From assembly GCF_950295315.1 (NCBI RefSeq), contig NC_080180.1, forward strand, positions 64,923,411 through 64,987,410: a stretch of 64,000 nt of DNA, given 5' to 3'. Positions 44,402-55,645 of this stretch are shown one piece after another. The DNA comes from Erinaceus europaeus. Its lineage: Eukaryota; Chordata; Mammalia; Eulipotyphla; Erinaceidae. Both the position numbers and the translations under genes were made by a program. The notes below the pieces were generated by a model, which ran no database searches, was not told the DNA's origin, and saw nothing but the letters and a program-made list of their open reading frames with translations. How positions within the stretch are numbered: position 1 is the stretch's first letter; every line of letters begins with the position of its first letter.

Positions 44402-44732
44402 CTTGCCTCCAGGGTTATTGCCGGGGCTTGGTGCCTGCACTACGAAACCACTGCTCCTGGAGGATATTTTTTTCCCTTATGTTGCCCTTGTTGTTTTTAT
44501 CGTCATCATTGTTGTTATTGCCATCATTGTTGTGGGAATGGACAGAGAGAAATGGAGAGAGGAGGGGAAGACAGAGAGAGGGAGAGAAAGACAGACACCT
44601 GCAGACCTGCTTCACCGCTTGTGAAGCGACTCCCTGCAGGTGGGGAGCCGGGGGCTCGAACCGGGATCCTTATGCCGGTCCTTGCGCTTGGCACCATGTG
44701 CGCTTAACCCACTGCGCTACTGCCTGGCCCCC
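44402..44732 (-). mobile_element. ERI-type SINE (type A), full with end module
   Basis: GCCTCCAGGGTTATTGCCGG, GTTGCCCTTGTTG tail, GACACCTGCAGACCTGCTTC, GGGCTCGAACCGGGATCC, CATGTGCGCTTAACCCAC. Little diverged, so probably young. Confidence 0.93.
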
Positions 44733-44779
<47 letters not shown>

Positions 44780-44780
44780 C
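44733..44780. repeat. TTTA microsatellite
   Basis: About twelve TTTA units. It separates two SINEs in the same direction and is probably the expanded A-rich tail of the second. Confidence 0.93.
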
Positions 44781-45056
44781 TGCCTCCAGTCTCTGGGGCT
44801 CTGTGCCAGCACTACAAATCCACCAGTCCTGGTGGCCATTTCTCCCCCCGCCCCCAACTCCATTTCATTTCATAGAACAGAGAGGTATTGAGAAGGGAAA
44901 GGGAGAGAGGGAGAGAGATAGAGACACACCTGCAGACCTGCTTCACCGCTTGTGCAGGGACCCCCTCTGCAGGTGTCGGGAGCCGGGGCTCGAACCTGGA
45001 TCTTTGTGCTTTAGTGCTACGTGCATTTAACCTCATGTGTCACTGCCCGGCTTCCC
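44781..45056 (-). mobile_element. ERI-type SINE, diverged
   Basis: ACTGCCTCCAGTCTCTGGGG module, ACACCTGCAGACCTGCTTC, GGGGCTCGAACCTGGATC and CACTGCCCGGCTTCCC end. Confidence 0.85.
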
Positions 45057-45714
45057 AGAGCATCCCCAAGTGGATGACTAGTAGTCAGAGGATTCACAGA
45101 CAGGGGAACTATTTCATGGACACAATTCCTCCCAGAGATTTTTAAGAGCGTGTCCAAAGTTCTCATGAAGGTTGTTGAGAGACCCAAGAGATTAAGGATG
45201 GTGGTGTCACAGGGTGGGTGGAAATAAGGACTCAGGAGGCCAGTGGCCCCACTGTGGTGTCCCTGCTATTTTGTTTTACATGTGGAACTTTGGGAAGAAC
45301 CACACCCCTTTCTCTTTTCAACTAGACTGCTTCTTATCTAGTCCAAAGTCCTCCAATCTAGAGGAGAAAGCAGGAATGAATGAGAAGAGAGTGCTTAACA
45401 CACTGGTCCAGAGACTTCAGCCGTAAGGAGCTGACTTTACTGAAAGCCACTTCTGAAGGGTAGGCTGGGCGTACCTTGGACAGGCCACCCCCAAGATTAA
45501 AAAAGTAAACAAATCTGCTTGTTTCCTTGCCTCCATCCTCCCCTGTTGTTGATCCATTTTCATGTACTCAATTACTTGGCAATTCTTAGCTCACAGGTCA
45601 TAATTTTCAGAAAGGTATGTTTGCTTCTAAACCTTCACATGAATAAGGGCACCGTAACATGATTCATTCTCATAGGAACTAAGCAGGCTTAAAGGAATTC
45701 AAACAAACTTTTTA

Positions 45715-45755
<41 letters not shown>

Positions 45756-47215
45756 ATGATCTTTATTCTTTTCCAAGTTCAGTAAGATAAGTTCTCACAA
45801 CTAGACTGTTTCTTGAGTACTCTCTAATAAATTTTGTGTGTTTTTGATAAGACTTTCTTCTCTGCTGTTTGGAAGTTCTCAACATCCTGAAGTGTTTGTT
45901 GTGGAGTGAGAACAGAGGGAGGGCCTGGGAGGTAGCTCAGATGACTGTGTGCTCACTGAGTATGAAGCCCTGGGCTGCAGCCCTGGGCCCTTCAGCTTAC
46001 TTAAAGCGAGTGGAGAGGCACAGAAACCCCAGGGCATAGCTGGGGAGCCTGCAGAACTGAAGTCATGTTGCAAATCAAGTGGGGCCACGGCAATATGCTG
46101 AAACAGAAGACCGACTTGAAGCCTCCTGTTTGGATTGAAGAAGCACAGTAGGTCCTGGTTTCCACCTCTCTGTTTTCAACTAGTTTCCTCTCTGAATCTG
46201 AGTATCTTTTCACCTGGAATTTGTACACCAAGTTGCACAGCATGCTTTAATGAATAAAACAGGGGGTGCTCTTGTCTCCATTCTAACCTCTCTCTGTGGG
46301 GCACAGACAATAACAAATGAATGTATTAAATAAATAAATCACCCAGGCACAAAGTGCTATGCCCGATAGGAAGACTAGAACAGGTTAAGAGAGGATCTCC
46401 GAGTTTGAACTTTAGGGACTCTCCCCCCTGTGAATTGTATGCGGGTTATGACACACAGGTCTGGGTAAGGCAGGTTATTGATATGTGGCTGTAACTGTCT
46501 TGCCAAGGAAAAGAAAACAGATACCACGCTGGCTGCTCTTTTTAAAGGTTCCTTTCAGGAGTAGCTTTCCAGTAGGTGTCTCATCAGCCTCTAGATGGAA
46601 TGTTTTCCCACTAGGCACTTTGCCCCCGACGCTGAACCCATGAGAGGACCACTAGAATAACGGTCATCCTAATAACAAGAAGACTTTGCAAAGGGATGGG
46701 GGGTGGTTTCCCCAGATCTTGTTTCTTTTTTTTCCTCTTTGGCAGAAACCTCAGGTCTGACTGAAGGATGTGTCAGTAGGGGCTCAGCTTTGGTTTCTGG
46801 AGTTTCCAGCAGGAGACGTTTGTTTTTCCAGACCATTTCATTGGAGGGATAATGGTTTGCGTCACAGTCCTGGACACCTGGGTGTAAATTCTTTACTCCC
46901 TGGCCAGCAGGAAGCCTTTGAGGAATTTCTCGGCTACCTTAAACAAAACCTTGACCTCTGGTGGGAGAGGACTAAAAAATAATAAGAGTAAAGAGATTTC
47001 CAAAGCAAAGACAAATGGAGTGCTGATCAACTGAACAAGTTCAGTTCTTCCTGGAAATTGAGGGCAGAAAATGTTGTCAGCCTTGCAGTCACATCACATC
47101 CTAATGAAAATGCTTACATCAAAGAAAAGAAAAAAAAAAGAAAGGAGAAAAAGGAAAGGCATACCCCTGCTAAGGGGCAGGGTGATGGCTCTTCTGGTAT
47201 GCGGGCCCAGCAGCA
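45057..47215. other. Unique intergenic sequence with a GT microsatellite
   Basis: GT run at 45718-45751 (about 17 units). 45920-46020 (GGGCCTGGGAGGTAGCTCAG) may be a decayed plus-strand SINE. An A/G-rich patch (47120-47160) precedes the octamer array. No gene recognised. Confidence 0.45.
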
Positions 47216-47613
47216 GTGCAGGTGTGCAGGTGTACAGGTGTGAGGGTGTGCAAGTGTGCAGGTGTACAGGTGTGCGGGTGTGCAGGTGTACGGGTGTACA
47301 GGTGTGCGGGTGTACAGGTGTGCCGGTGTGCAGGTGTACGGGTGTGCCGGTGTGCGGGTGTGCAGGTGTACGGGTGTGCAGGTGTGCGGGTGTGCGGGCG
47401 TACAGGTGTGCGGGCGTACAGGTGTGCGGGTGTGCGGGCGTACAGGTGTGCGGGCGTACAGGTGTGCGGGTGTGCAGGTATGCGGGTGTGCGGGTGTACA
47501 GGTGTGCTGGTGTACGGGTGTGCAGGTGTACGGGTGTGCGGGTGTACGGGTGTGCGGGTGTACGGGTGTGCGGGTGTGCAGGTGTACAGGTGTGCGGGTG
47601 TGCAGGTATGCGT
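47216..47613. repeat. Octamer array (GGTGTGCA / GGTGTACA / GGTGTGCG family), about 50 units
   Basis: Eight-base units GGTGT[GA]C[AG] repeat without interruption for about 400 bases, with changes limited mainly to positions 6 and 8. Alternating purine-pyrimidine content is high. Open frames across it are artefacts. Confidence 0.95.
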
Positions 47614-47862
47614 GTGGGCTGCCTGCCACTCTTTGTATGATTTCTCCCAACCTGTGCATCATGTAACTGGAGCAGTGGTGGTCTTAGAACATCTCACGCC
47701 CTGCACAGTCGCAAACCTGTAATTGCAGAATGTTCACTCTTGTAGTGGTCCAGGATATCTTCTGCTGCGATTTCATGTTTTATTTTATCGGTATGCCCAT
47801 CTTCTAAGCTTAGTTATTTCTTTACTATCTTCATGCACTTATTAAAAAATATGAAGTGGGTC
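47614..47862. other. Unique sequence after the octamer array
   Basis: Nothing recognised. Confidence 0.5.
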
Positions 47863-48020
47863 GGGGGGCTAATGGAGACAGCATAATGGTTCTGCAAAAG
47901 ACTCTCCTGCCTGAGCCTCCAAGGTCCCAGGTTCAAGCCCCAGCATCACCATATGCTAGAACTGAGCAGGGCTCTGATCTTTCTCTCTGCCTTTCTCGTT
48001 AAGATAAAAAATTAAAATAT
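47863..48020 (+). mobile_element. SINE (type C)
   Basis: GGAGACAGCATAATGGTTCT, CAGGTTCAAGCCCCAGCATC, GAACTGAGCAGGGCTCTG and an A-rich tail. Confidence 0.88.
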
Positions 48021-48779
48021 TAAAGAAAAAAATCCAAAATGATTACCTTGAATCCCTCTGGATTCCTCAGAGGACACGTAATCTGGTGTTTTAGACTCGT
48101 AATCAAACAAGCAGGAGGCAGACTGATTGGTGAAAGAAAAAGGGAGTGTGCTGATGACACTCAGACTTTCTGTGTGCATGGTGGAGACCCCAAGATCTCC
48201 GGTCACTCACTTTGTTGTCTCAGATACTTTAAGTAGCTTCACGAAACTGACTGACTGACTTTGTGAAGAATGAAGAGATCAGTCAGGAAGGTCACCTCAG
48301 AACGGCACTGAAAAATAAAGGCAGAGACTGGCTGATTGCCACCTTCCACATGGGCGTTAACTGAGGGGACCAAGTCTCCTGAACATGGGGAGAGAATTCT
48401 GCCCTTAGGAAAGCGGTCTTCCTGTGTACATGTAAATAAATGTCTTTGTCAAGGACACCTGCCACCCAGGCTGCTTCCGCAGAGCCCCTCTCATGACGCC
48501 AGTCTCTTCCCCCAAGACACATTTGCTGGAGAGGAAGGGTCTGTTTCTCCTCCATAGACTAACCTTCTGTATGTTTGGGACACTGTGGTAAATGCTTAAA
48601 GAAATGTGTTGGGGACACATAAATTTTCTTGTAGAAGAGGTAAGGTGGCATGACTAATGTCCCTCCTGTATACTTGAGTGCCAGCGTGGAGCCCAGGGTC
48701 CAACTGTCCACGGTCAGAAACAGATGCATGACTGTCCGGGCACAGAGAGGTACCCCCAGGCTGGGAAGCAGAGAAACAG
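48021..48779. other. Unique intergenic sequence
   Basis: No gene recognised. Confidence 0.5.
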
Positions 48780-48785
48780 AAGTCA

Positions 48786-49251
48786 TGTTGGTATGCATGA
48801 GATGCCTTCTGTTTCATTTGGTTTAAATCCCCCCTGCTTAACACTATTCTATTTACATAACCACTTCATTCTATTTACACAACCGCTGTTAACAAGCACC
48901 ACCCTCCCTCCAGGGCATTTGTGGTTCAGTGATAGGATTCTCGCCTGCTCCACCCCCTCCTTGTCACACCCTGATCCCTTCTTTGTCACACCCTGATTTT
49001 CACCAGTCACTTTTCTCTCCACCCTCTCTATGTCACATCCTGTTTCCACCCTACTTGGCAAGTATATATAAAGACAGCATTGTGAGTTTTAGGGTACTGT
49101 ACCTTGAGTTTAGCTTAGCTCCTCTTAGATTGTGCTGCGTCCTGCATGAATAAAGAGATACTGCCTACAGCTCAACCATGAGTCCCTGGTCGTCTGTTAC
49201 CCGCCCGTGAAGCCAGCCCGGCGAAAACAACATAACCAGTCGAAAACAACA
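48786..49251 (+). mobile_element. Solo LTR of endogenous-retrovirus type (LTR-1)
   Basis: It starts TGTTGGTATGC and ends AAAACAACA. TATATATAAA lies at 49063-49072 and AATAAA at 49149-49154, in LTR order. AAGTCA before (48780-48785) and AAGTCG after (49252-49257) fit a 6-base target-site duplication with one change. No viral coding sequence adjoins it. The segment 48915-48948 resembles a tRNA-Gly 5' half. Confidence 0.8.
48915..48948 (+). other. tRNA-Gly(GCC)-like 5' half inside LTR-1
   Basis: By eye this 34-base stretch (GCATTTGTGGTTCAGTGATA, then GGATTCTCGCCTGC) differs at three positions from the 5' half of cytosolic tRNA-Gly(GCC) as I remember it, with the A box intact. It stops at the anticodon region, and no 3' half or B box follows, so it is not a tRNA gene. 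Confidence 0.6.
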
Positions 49252-49257
49252 AAGTCG

Positions 49258-49480
49258 GGCTGATTTAGTTAAACTCTCAGAATATTCATGGTGGTCACAA
49301 AGAAAGAAAGGACATCACATGCTGTTGCCTAGTCTGCTTTGAATAAAGTGGGCATTTTTAATGTATTCAGAATGATTTCACTATGGTGAGTCAGTCATAT
49401 TTATATAATTTTCATAACAAGTTATACTGTGATAATAAGACTTTTGTATCATAGACTTAAGTAGTTTGTGAGGTCCTTGC
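49258..49480. other. Unique sequence
   Basis: Nothing recognised between LTR-1 and the next SINE. Confidence 0.5.
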
Positions 49481-49493
49481 GATGCTATTTTGA

Positions 49494-49729
49494 TTTATTT
49501 ATTCCCTTTTGTTGCACTTGTTGTTTTATTGTTGTTGTTGATGTTATCGTTGTTGGATAGAACAGAGAGAAGTGGAGAGAGGAGGGGAAGACAGAGAGGG
49601 AGGGAGAAAGACAGACACCTACAGACCTGCTTCACCGCCTGTGAAGCGACTCCCCTACAGGTGGGGAGCTGGGGGCTTGAACCGGGATCCTTATGCTGGT
49701 CCTTGTGCTTTGCGCCACGTGTGCTTAGT
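49494..49729 (-). mobile_element. ERI-type SINE with target-site duplication
   Basis: TTTTGTTGCACTTGTTG tail, ACACCTACAGACCTGCTTCA, GGGCTTGAACCGGGATCC. It is flanked by GATGCTATTTTGA at 49481-49493 and 49730-49742, exact. Confidence 0.95.
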
Positions 49730-49956
49730 GATGCTATTTTGAAAGCTTCTAAAGAAAATGATTAGATGCAAATCGTCTTGTTTTTAGACCTTGATTGATA
49801 ACTTATATCACCGCAGACTACTCAATCTACTTTTTAGTTGCTCCTCATTTTTGGCTTTCTGTTGTCTTTGCTTCAGATTTGTTATAGATTTACAATGAAA
49901 TTAATGAATGTAATTCTTTTAAATGCTTTAAAGTATCGTGTTTAATTTAGTCTTTT

Positions 49957-50156
49957 TTAAAATTATCTTTATTTATTTCTTGGATAGAGACAGCCAGAAA
50001 TTAAGAGGGGGGGATAATAGAGAGGGAAAAAGAGAGGGAGACACCTGCAGCCTTGCTTCACCACTTACAAAGCTTTCCTTCTGCAGGTGGGCTTGAACCT
50101 GGGTCCTTGTGCGTTGTAACCTGTGTGCTCAACCAGGTGCGTCACCACCCGGCCCC
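49957..50156 (-). mobile_element. SINE (type B) with target-site duplication
   Basis: TTATTTCTTGGATAGAGACA tail, CACCTGCAGCCTTGCTTCAC, GGCTTGAACCTGGGTCC. It is flanked by AATTTAGTCTTTT at 49944-49956 and 50157-50169, exact. Confidence 0.95.
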
Positions 50157-50244
50157 AATTTAGTCTTTTGTCTACAAACAATCCGCTCTACTTTAAAGGC
50201 ATTTTGTTTATTATACTACTTTTTAAAAATTGTTGCTTGTTCTT

Positions 50245-50457
50245 AATATTTTTATTATCTTTATTTATTGGATAGAGATAGCCAGAAATTGAGAGGAAGG
50301 AGGACATAGAGAGGGAGAGAGACAGAGAGACACCTGCAGCCCTGCTTCCCCGCTTGTGAAGCTTCCCCCCTGCAGGTGGGGACCAGGGGCTTGAACCCAG
50401 GTCTTTACGCACTGTAACATGTGCATTCAGCCAGGTGCACCACCACCACCCAGCCCT
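50245..50457 (-). mobile_element. SINE (type B)
   Basis: ATCTTTATTTATTGGATAGA tail, CACCTGCAGCCCTGCTTCC, GGGCTTGAACCCAGGTC, ending CACCACCACCCAGCCC. Confidence 0.9.
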
Positions 50458-51002
50458 GATACTGTACTATTTTGTATGTTATAATGTGCTTAGAATATCC
50501 GTAAATGTACACATATTTACCTTGCAGTAAATGTGGTAAGTAAAATCTTTGTGTGGATCTTGTTTCTAACCATTTTATTAATAACAGTTAGAAGGACATT
50601 TTTTTTTTTAGTGTCCATGGAATGATTGTTAAGTTTCATAAAATCATTTCATAATATCATTCTGGGAGGTATGAGAGTAATTAAGGGACTCAAAGTCACC
50701 TACTTAATTACCCTGCTTGTATCCTCAGAAGAATCTTTAGTTGTGAAAAATCAGAGGAAACTGACTCTGAGTTAATTGAATCAAAGGATTTTCCTCTTTT
50801 TATGTTTTTCTCCATTTACTTGATTTATCAATAGTTGCATTCACTGTAAGGTAGATCATGAAGAAATTCCAGACTAAATTTCTTTGTGTACATAATATAG
50901 CCTTGGTGTCTACAAATTTCTGATCAAACTCAAGATGGGTATCATCTTGTTTGTCATGTGAAAGGCTCTAAATATATATATTCTTCATAAAGAATTATAA
51001 AT
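50458..51002. other. Unique intergenic sequence
   Basis: AT-rich; nothing recognised. Confidence 0.5.
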
Positions 51003-51303
51003 AAGGGGCGGATGGGCATTGGGACACTCAGTTCAGCATATATATTACCATGCACAAGGATCCCGGTTCGAGTCCCCACTCCCCACCCACAGGGAGGACA
51101 CTTCATGAGCTGTGAAGCAGGTCTGCAGGTGTGTATCTTTCTCCCTCCCTCTCTCTCTATCTCCCTCTCCCCTCTCAATTTCTCTTTGTCATGTCAAATA
51201 AAAAATAAAATAGACAGAAAACAAAATGGAAAAAATGACCAGTAGGAGCAGTGGATTTGTAGTGCCAGCACTGAGCCCCAGTGATAACCCTGGGGGCGAG
51301 AAA
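51003..51303 (+). mobile_element. ERI-type SINE, diverged, with end module
   Basis: GGATGGGCATTGGGACACTC head, GATCCCGGTTCGAGTCCCC B box, GTGAAGCAGGTCTGCAGGTG body, AGTAGGAGCAGTGGATTTG and ATAACCCTGGGGGC end. Confidence 0.85.
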
Positions 51304-51489
51304 AAATTATAAATAAGAAAATGTCTCTCCTCAGTCTTTTAAGACTGATGGCTTATTCAGCCAGAGCAGGACAGGGAAGCACAGACTTGCCAAGCTGAGG
51401 TCTGCTTTGACCCCGTCACCTGGTGATCCTCTGCATCTCTCTGTCTTGTTAATAAATAAGTAAATCTTGATTTTTAAAAATGTAATGAA

Positions 51490-51660
51490 TTGGACTGGGG
51501 AGACAGCATGATGGTTATGCCAAAGACTTTCCTGCCTGAGGCTCTGAAGTCCCAGGTTCAATCCCCAGCACCAACCTTCAGCTTGAGCTGAGCAGGGCTC
51601 TGGTTTTTCTTTCTATCTTTCTTTCTGTGTGCTCTCCTTCCACATCATTAAAATAAATTT
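51490..51660 (+). mobile_element. SINE (type C)
   Basis: GGGGAGACAGCATGATGGTT, CCCAGGTTCAATCCCCAGC, GAGCTGAGCAGGGCTCTGG and a pyrimidine/A tail. Confidence 0.9.
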
Positions 51661-53097
51661 AAAAAATGCATTTAGTGCATAGACCTTTATTGAAGTTTGA
51701 GAACCATTTATGTTCTTTCTGGGTGTGTATTTATTTCCAAATGCCACTGACTGAGACCTTGGCTCCCATGTAGATTTCCACCTCCTCAAGATTATTGTTC
51801 TGTTTACTAAGTTGAACTTTATCTGTTTTGGTTTAATGTATCTTTGAATGGATGATCCTGATTGGGAATTTGAGTGAAGAAAAGGCCTTTAATGAATTGA
51901 AATTGCATTTCATTTTCTTCCCTTTGAGGGCACTGAATTAGATTCAAGTTCTGGAGGAGAGACAAAGCAGAGGGAGTTGCCAGTGAAGAACTGTTTTAAA
52001 ACCCAGAGTCACTTTACAGAATGGGCCTGGTATACTCTCTGGCGAGCTGCTGAGGAGACATTAGTTAGAGGTCTCTTGTAAAGGAACCGAGAATTTCATT
52101 CATTCATGAGACTCATCACAGACTGCTGGGGTTCTGTGACAGTGAATCACCTTTCATTCCTTGGATGTATTCTGTGCTTACATTGTTTGCATTTTTGGTG
52201 TCCACGCCATTTCTCTTTAAGGTTTTTACCTTTTGAGATGCATTGCTGTACACTGCCAGTCCAGGAAGGTTTTTTTCATTTCCCTCTTACTTTCATGAAA
52301 GATGCAGAGTGGCTTTTCTTAAAAGTAGGGGCTGGGGGAAATACTGGACTTACATGCCCAAGGCTCCTGGTTCGATCCCTGGCACCATACCATATGTACA
52401 GTTTTTGAGCTCTGGTCTCTCTCTTTTTCCTCTGTCAGAATTCTATTTCATATAATAAAATAAATCTTTTCTTTTAAATTAAGACTTGGGAGAGTGGGAT
52501 ATATATTGCAATTCTGATAACTCACAGTTAATTCAATAGAAAACACAATAGAAATAGTTTTTGGTTTTTTTTTTAACCTCTAGAAAGTTAATGAAGGCTT
52601 TACTTAATAGTGATTTTTTTTTTAATCCGGTAAAATATTAGACTTCTATGGTGATTGTTTTTACTTTTGCTATTTTGCAGCTGAAGTTGAATCAAAGGAA
52701 AAATTTCTTTTTCCTTTTTCTCTATTTATTTATTTATTTTGGTCAGCTATTGGGACTTTTCTGTCTTGTACCTAATCATGTTTTGGTTCAAATATAATTA
52801 ATTTAGAACTTCTAAAATTGAGTTTACTGTTGACATTTTGACAGAGTGGAAAACAGAGATGCCAGACTAATGACAGAATGATATCTTGAGAGGAGAAGTT
52901 TACATGTGAAGAGATCAAGCAGTCCTCAGAATTTTAAAAATAGTTGTACATGTTCAAAGTATTTTTCAGTCACTTCAATATGACAGTTTCAGACCACTTA
53001 TTAATTAATTATAGCATCTGTATTCCTAAAAAACTGTCTCGTTATTTTAAGTCCCAGCATAGTTCAGGCTATTATCATTTTTGTGTAACACATCTTT
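51661..53097. other. Mostly unique intergenic sequence
   Basis: 52325-52470 (GGGGCTGGGGGAAATACTGG, TGGTTCGATCCCTGGCACC, then a pyrimidine tail) is a probable plus-strand SINE of another subtype. Otherwise AT-rich, with no gene recognised. Confidence 0.5.
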
Positions 53098-53245
53098 ATT
53101 TGTTTGTTTTTTTTTTTTTCCTTTCACAACTGAGAGAAAGGAGAGAGAACCAGACATCATTCCGGCACATGTGATGCCTGGGCTTAAAGTCCGGATTCAG
53201 GCCTGAGAGTCCAGCACTTTAATCATAGCTTCACCTTCAGGATCT
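53098..53245 (-). mobile_element. SINE (type D), degraded
   Basis: AGAGAACCAGACATCATTCC, GGCACATGTGATGCCTGGG and GAGTCCAGCACTTTAATCA correspond to the type D body and head in reverse. Confidence 0.65.
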
Positions 53246-54526
53246 TCTCATAGCTTCTTAAAAATTATTATTTTAAAATTTACTTTCTCAATGTAGTAAG
53301 TTAGCATACATCTTAACCCTGAAAAAGTTCAACGTCCATATTGGTCACCTGCTGCCACCCCAAATCCATTGAAGTGTCCTTGTTTTGGGGGGCTGTCACC
53401 CTTTTCTTTTTTGGTATTTTATCCACCTGTGTATCTAACTATCTTATTAACAGTTCTATTTCTTGATATCTCAACAGAGTGAATATATCTATTCATGTTT
53501 CCAATGGAAGTTGTCTATGTTTCTGCCATCTGCTCAGCCCCCTATAACACACACTTCCCTCTCTCGCCCCCTCTCTCTCTCCCGCTCTTTCTCTCTCTCC
53601 TTTATTCCATTAGAGTTTCTTTATGATGTTTACTGAAAATATTTTGTGTGTTTCTATTACCACAGATCTGTGAATTTGCTCTGTGTGCGCTAAGTGCTGT
53701 GTGCTATGCCTATAATGCTCCCTTGCTCAACTTTTTATCTGGAGTTTATAGTTCCTTCCATCACGTGCTTAGTCTGTGACGCCTGTGACTTCCAATCCTG
53801 CATGCACACCAACAAATTCAAATGCAACAGATGCTCTAGGCTTTTCTTGCACATTCTGTTTTTTTAAATCTGTCTTCTCTTTCTTTCTTCCTGACCTTAT
53901 GGAAATCACTACCTTACTTATCACATTTTAGTGTTCCTCTAGAAAAGCAATATAGTTTTACATATTTTGCCTTTGATCAAATGAAACATTATTTGTATTT
54001 TAATTGACCCTATAAGAATCAGACCACCTTGGCAGTGGCCGGAATTAATTCATTTTCTTTACAACTTGGGTTTATTTATTTATTTATTATTTTATTTTAT
54101 TTTTGTTGCTCTCCACAGACATCGTTTGTGCACTTTACTGGAGTCCAACTGGGCAGAGTTTTATGCCAAGGGTAGATAACCTTACTAGATGATGAGTTTT
54201 CGATAGGGCTTCCCAGGCTTATTAGGCTCACACGCCATGAGCTGCCAGGCCGGCTCTTTGAGCCGTGGTTTGTTCTGTCTTGCCTTTGGAGCCCCCTCTG
54301 CTCTGTGGGGTGTGTTTCTGTGTGGACACTGCCACTCTGACTGACTGAGCTGCTCCTCTCCCCTTGATCCCCTCTCAGGCCCTGACGATACTTACTCTCT
54401 TTATTCTTCCAACAGCAGAAGATCTTTTTCCCTTTTTCTGCAGTGAAATGTAATTCTTTTTGTTTTCAAAACCTTTCCTTTAAAGAAATTGCTTGATTGA
54501 TTTATTTATTTTATTTATTTATTTTT
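53246..54526. other. Intergenic sequence, possibly part old LINE
   Basis: 53270-53560 (TCAACGTCCATATTGGTC, AATATATCTATTCATGTTTCC) has the look of an old repeat, but I cannot name it. No gene recognised in the remainder. Confidence 0.35.
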
Positions 54527-55257
54527 AATTTTTTATTTAAGAAAGGATTAATGAACAAAACCATAGGGTAGGAGGGGTACAACTCCACACAATTCCCACC
54601 ACCCAATCTCCATATCCCACCCCCTCCCCTGATAGCTTTCCCATTCTCTATCCCTCTGGGAGCATGGACCCAGGGTCATTGTGGGTTGCAGAAGGTGGAA
54701 GGTCTGGCTTCTGTAATTGCTTCCCTGCTGAACATGGGCGTTGACTGGTCGGTCCATACTCCCAGTCTGCCTCTCTCTTTCCCTAGTGGGGTGGGGCTCT
54801 GGGGAAGCTGAGCTCCAGGACACATTGGTGGGGTCTTCAATCCAGGGAAGCCTGGCCAGCATCCTGGTGGCATCTGGAACCTGGTGATTGAAAAGAGAGT
54901 TAACATACAAAGCCAAACAATTTGTTGAGCAATCATGGATCCCAAGCTTGGAATAGTGGAGAGGAAGTGTTAGGGGGGGATACTCACTGCAAACTCTAGT
55001 GCACTTCTGCTTTCAGGTATATATTTTGCAGTAGTTTATGGATACGTGTGCACATAAGCTCTCTCTCACAGAAACTGGTGTATATCTAGGTTATGGGACT
55101 TTATTAGAAAGTGAACCACCTGAGATGAAATTAGAGTGTACTATAAAAGGAAAGGTCTCACCCGAGTAATGATGCTGAAGGGTTGTCATTCCACACGTGA
55201 AGTCTCTGGACACAGTCTGAAGTGAAGCATGTTGAGGTGGCAATTGATTTAATGGGA
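54527..55257 (-). mobile_element. L1-type 3' end, about 730 bases
   Basis: In reverse it carries the same landmarks as 62470-62890 (CCATAGGGTAGGAGGGGTAC, GCTTTCCCATTCTCTATCCC, GCTTCTGTAATTGCTTCCC) and extends farther, sharing GTCTCTGGACACAGTCTGAA with the copy at 62190. A T-rich stretch (54495-54540) at its left is the A-rich tail in reverse. Confidence 0.7.
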
Positions 55258-55261
55258 GAGA

Positions 55262-55395
55262 AAAACCAGAGCCCTGCTCAGCTCTGTCTCACTGTGGTGC
55301 TGGGGATCGAACCCAAGACTTCCCTGCCTCAAAATGAACGGGCTGCTTCTCTGCCCTCACTCCAGTCTCCCTTCTGTTTATCATTCTTCTTTTTG
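55262..55395 (-). mobile_element. SINE (type C)
   Basis: ACCAGAGCCCTGCTCAGCTC, GGGGATCGAACCCAAGACTT, with a degraded head. Confidence 0.8.
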
Positions 55396-55483
55396 TTATT
55401 CTGTAGCCAGCCAGACCTTTCTTAAAAGCCTAATTTTGTAGAGCTCAGGGCATAAGGACATGATTTCATTACTCTGCTGATTT

Positions 55484-55645
55484 TTTTTCCAATCAGAAAA
55501 AGAGGCAGAGATGGAGAAAGGGAGGGATACCATAGTGCTAGAGTTTCCTCTGTTGCCTTAGCACTTCCTTTGTGGTGCCTGGGCTCAGACCTGGAGGAAG
55601 TGCATTGTACTGTAAGAGTCCCATCCAGTGAGCTGTCAGACTGCA
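55484..55645 (-). mobile_element. Degraded SINE-like segment
   Basis: T8 run, AAAGAGGCAGAGATGGAGAA purine block, TGCCTGGGCTCAGACCTGG and CATCCAGTGAGCTGTCAG resemble a decayed reverse element. Confidence 0.5.

Noticed and set aside
47071..47722. Cys-Val-Gly repeat proteins
   Set aside because: Translation of the octamer array.
48915..48948. Functional tRNA-Gly gene
   Set aside because: Only the 5' half is present. There is no B box, 3' half or Pol III terminator in place.
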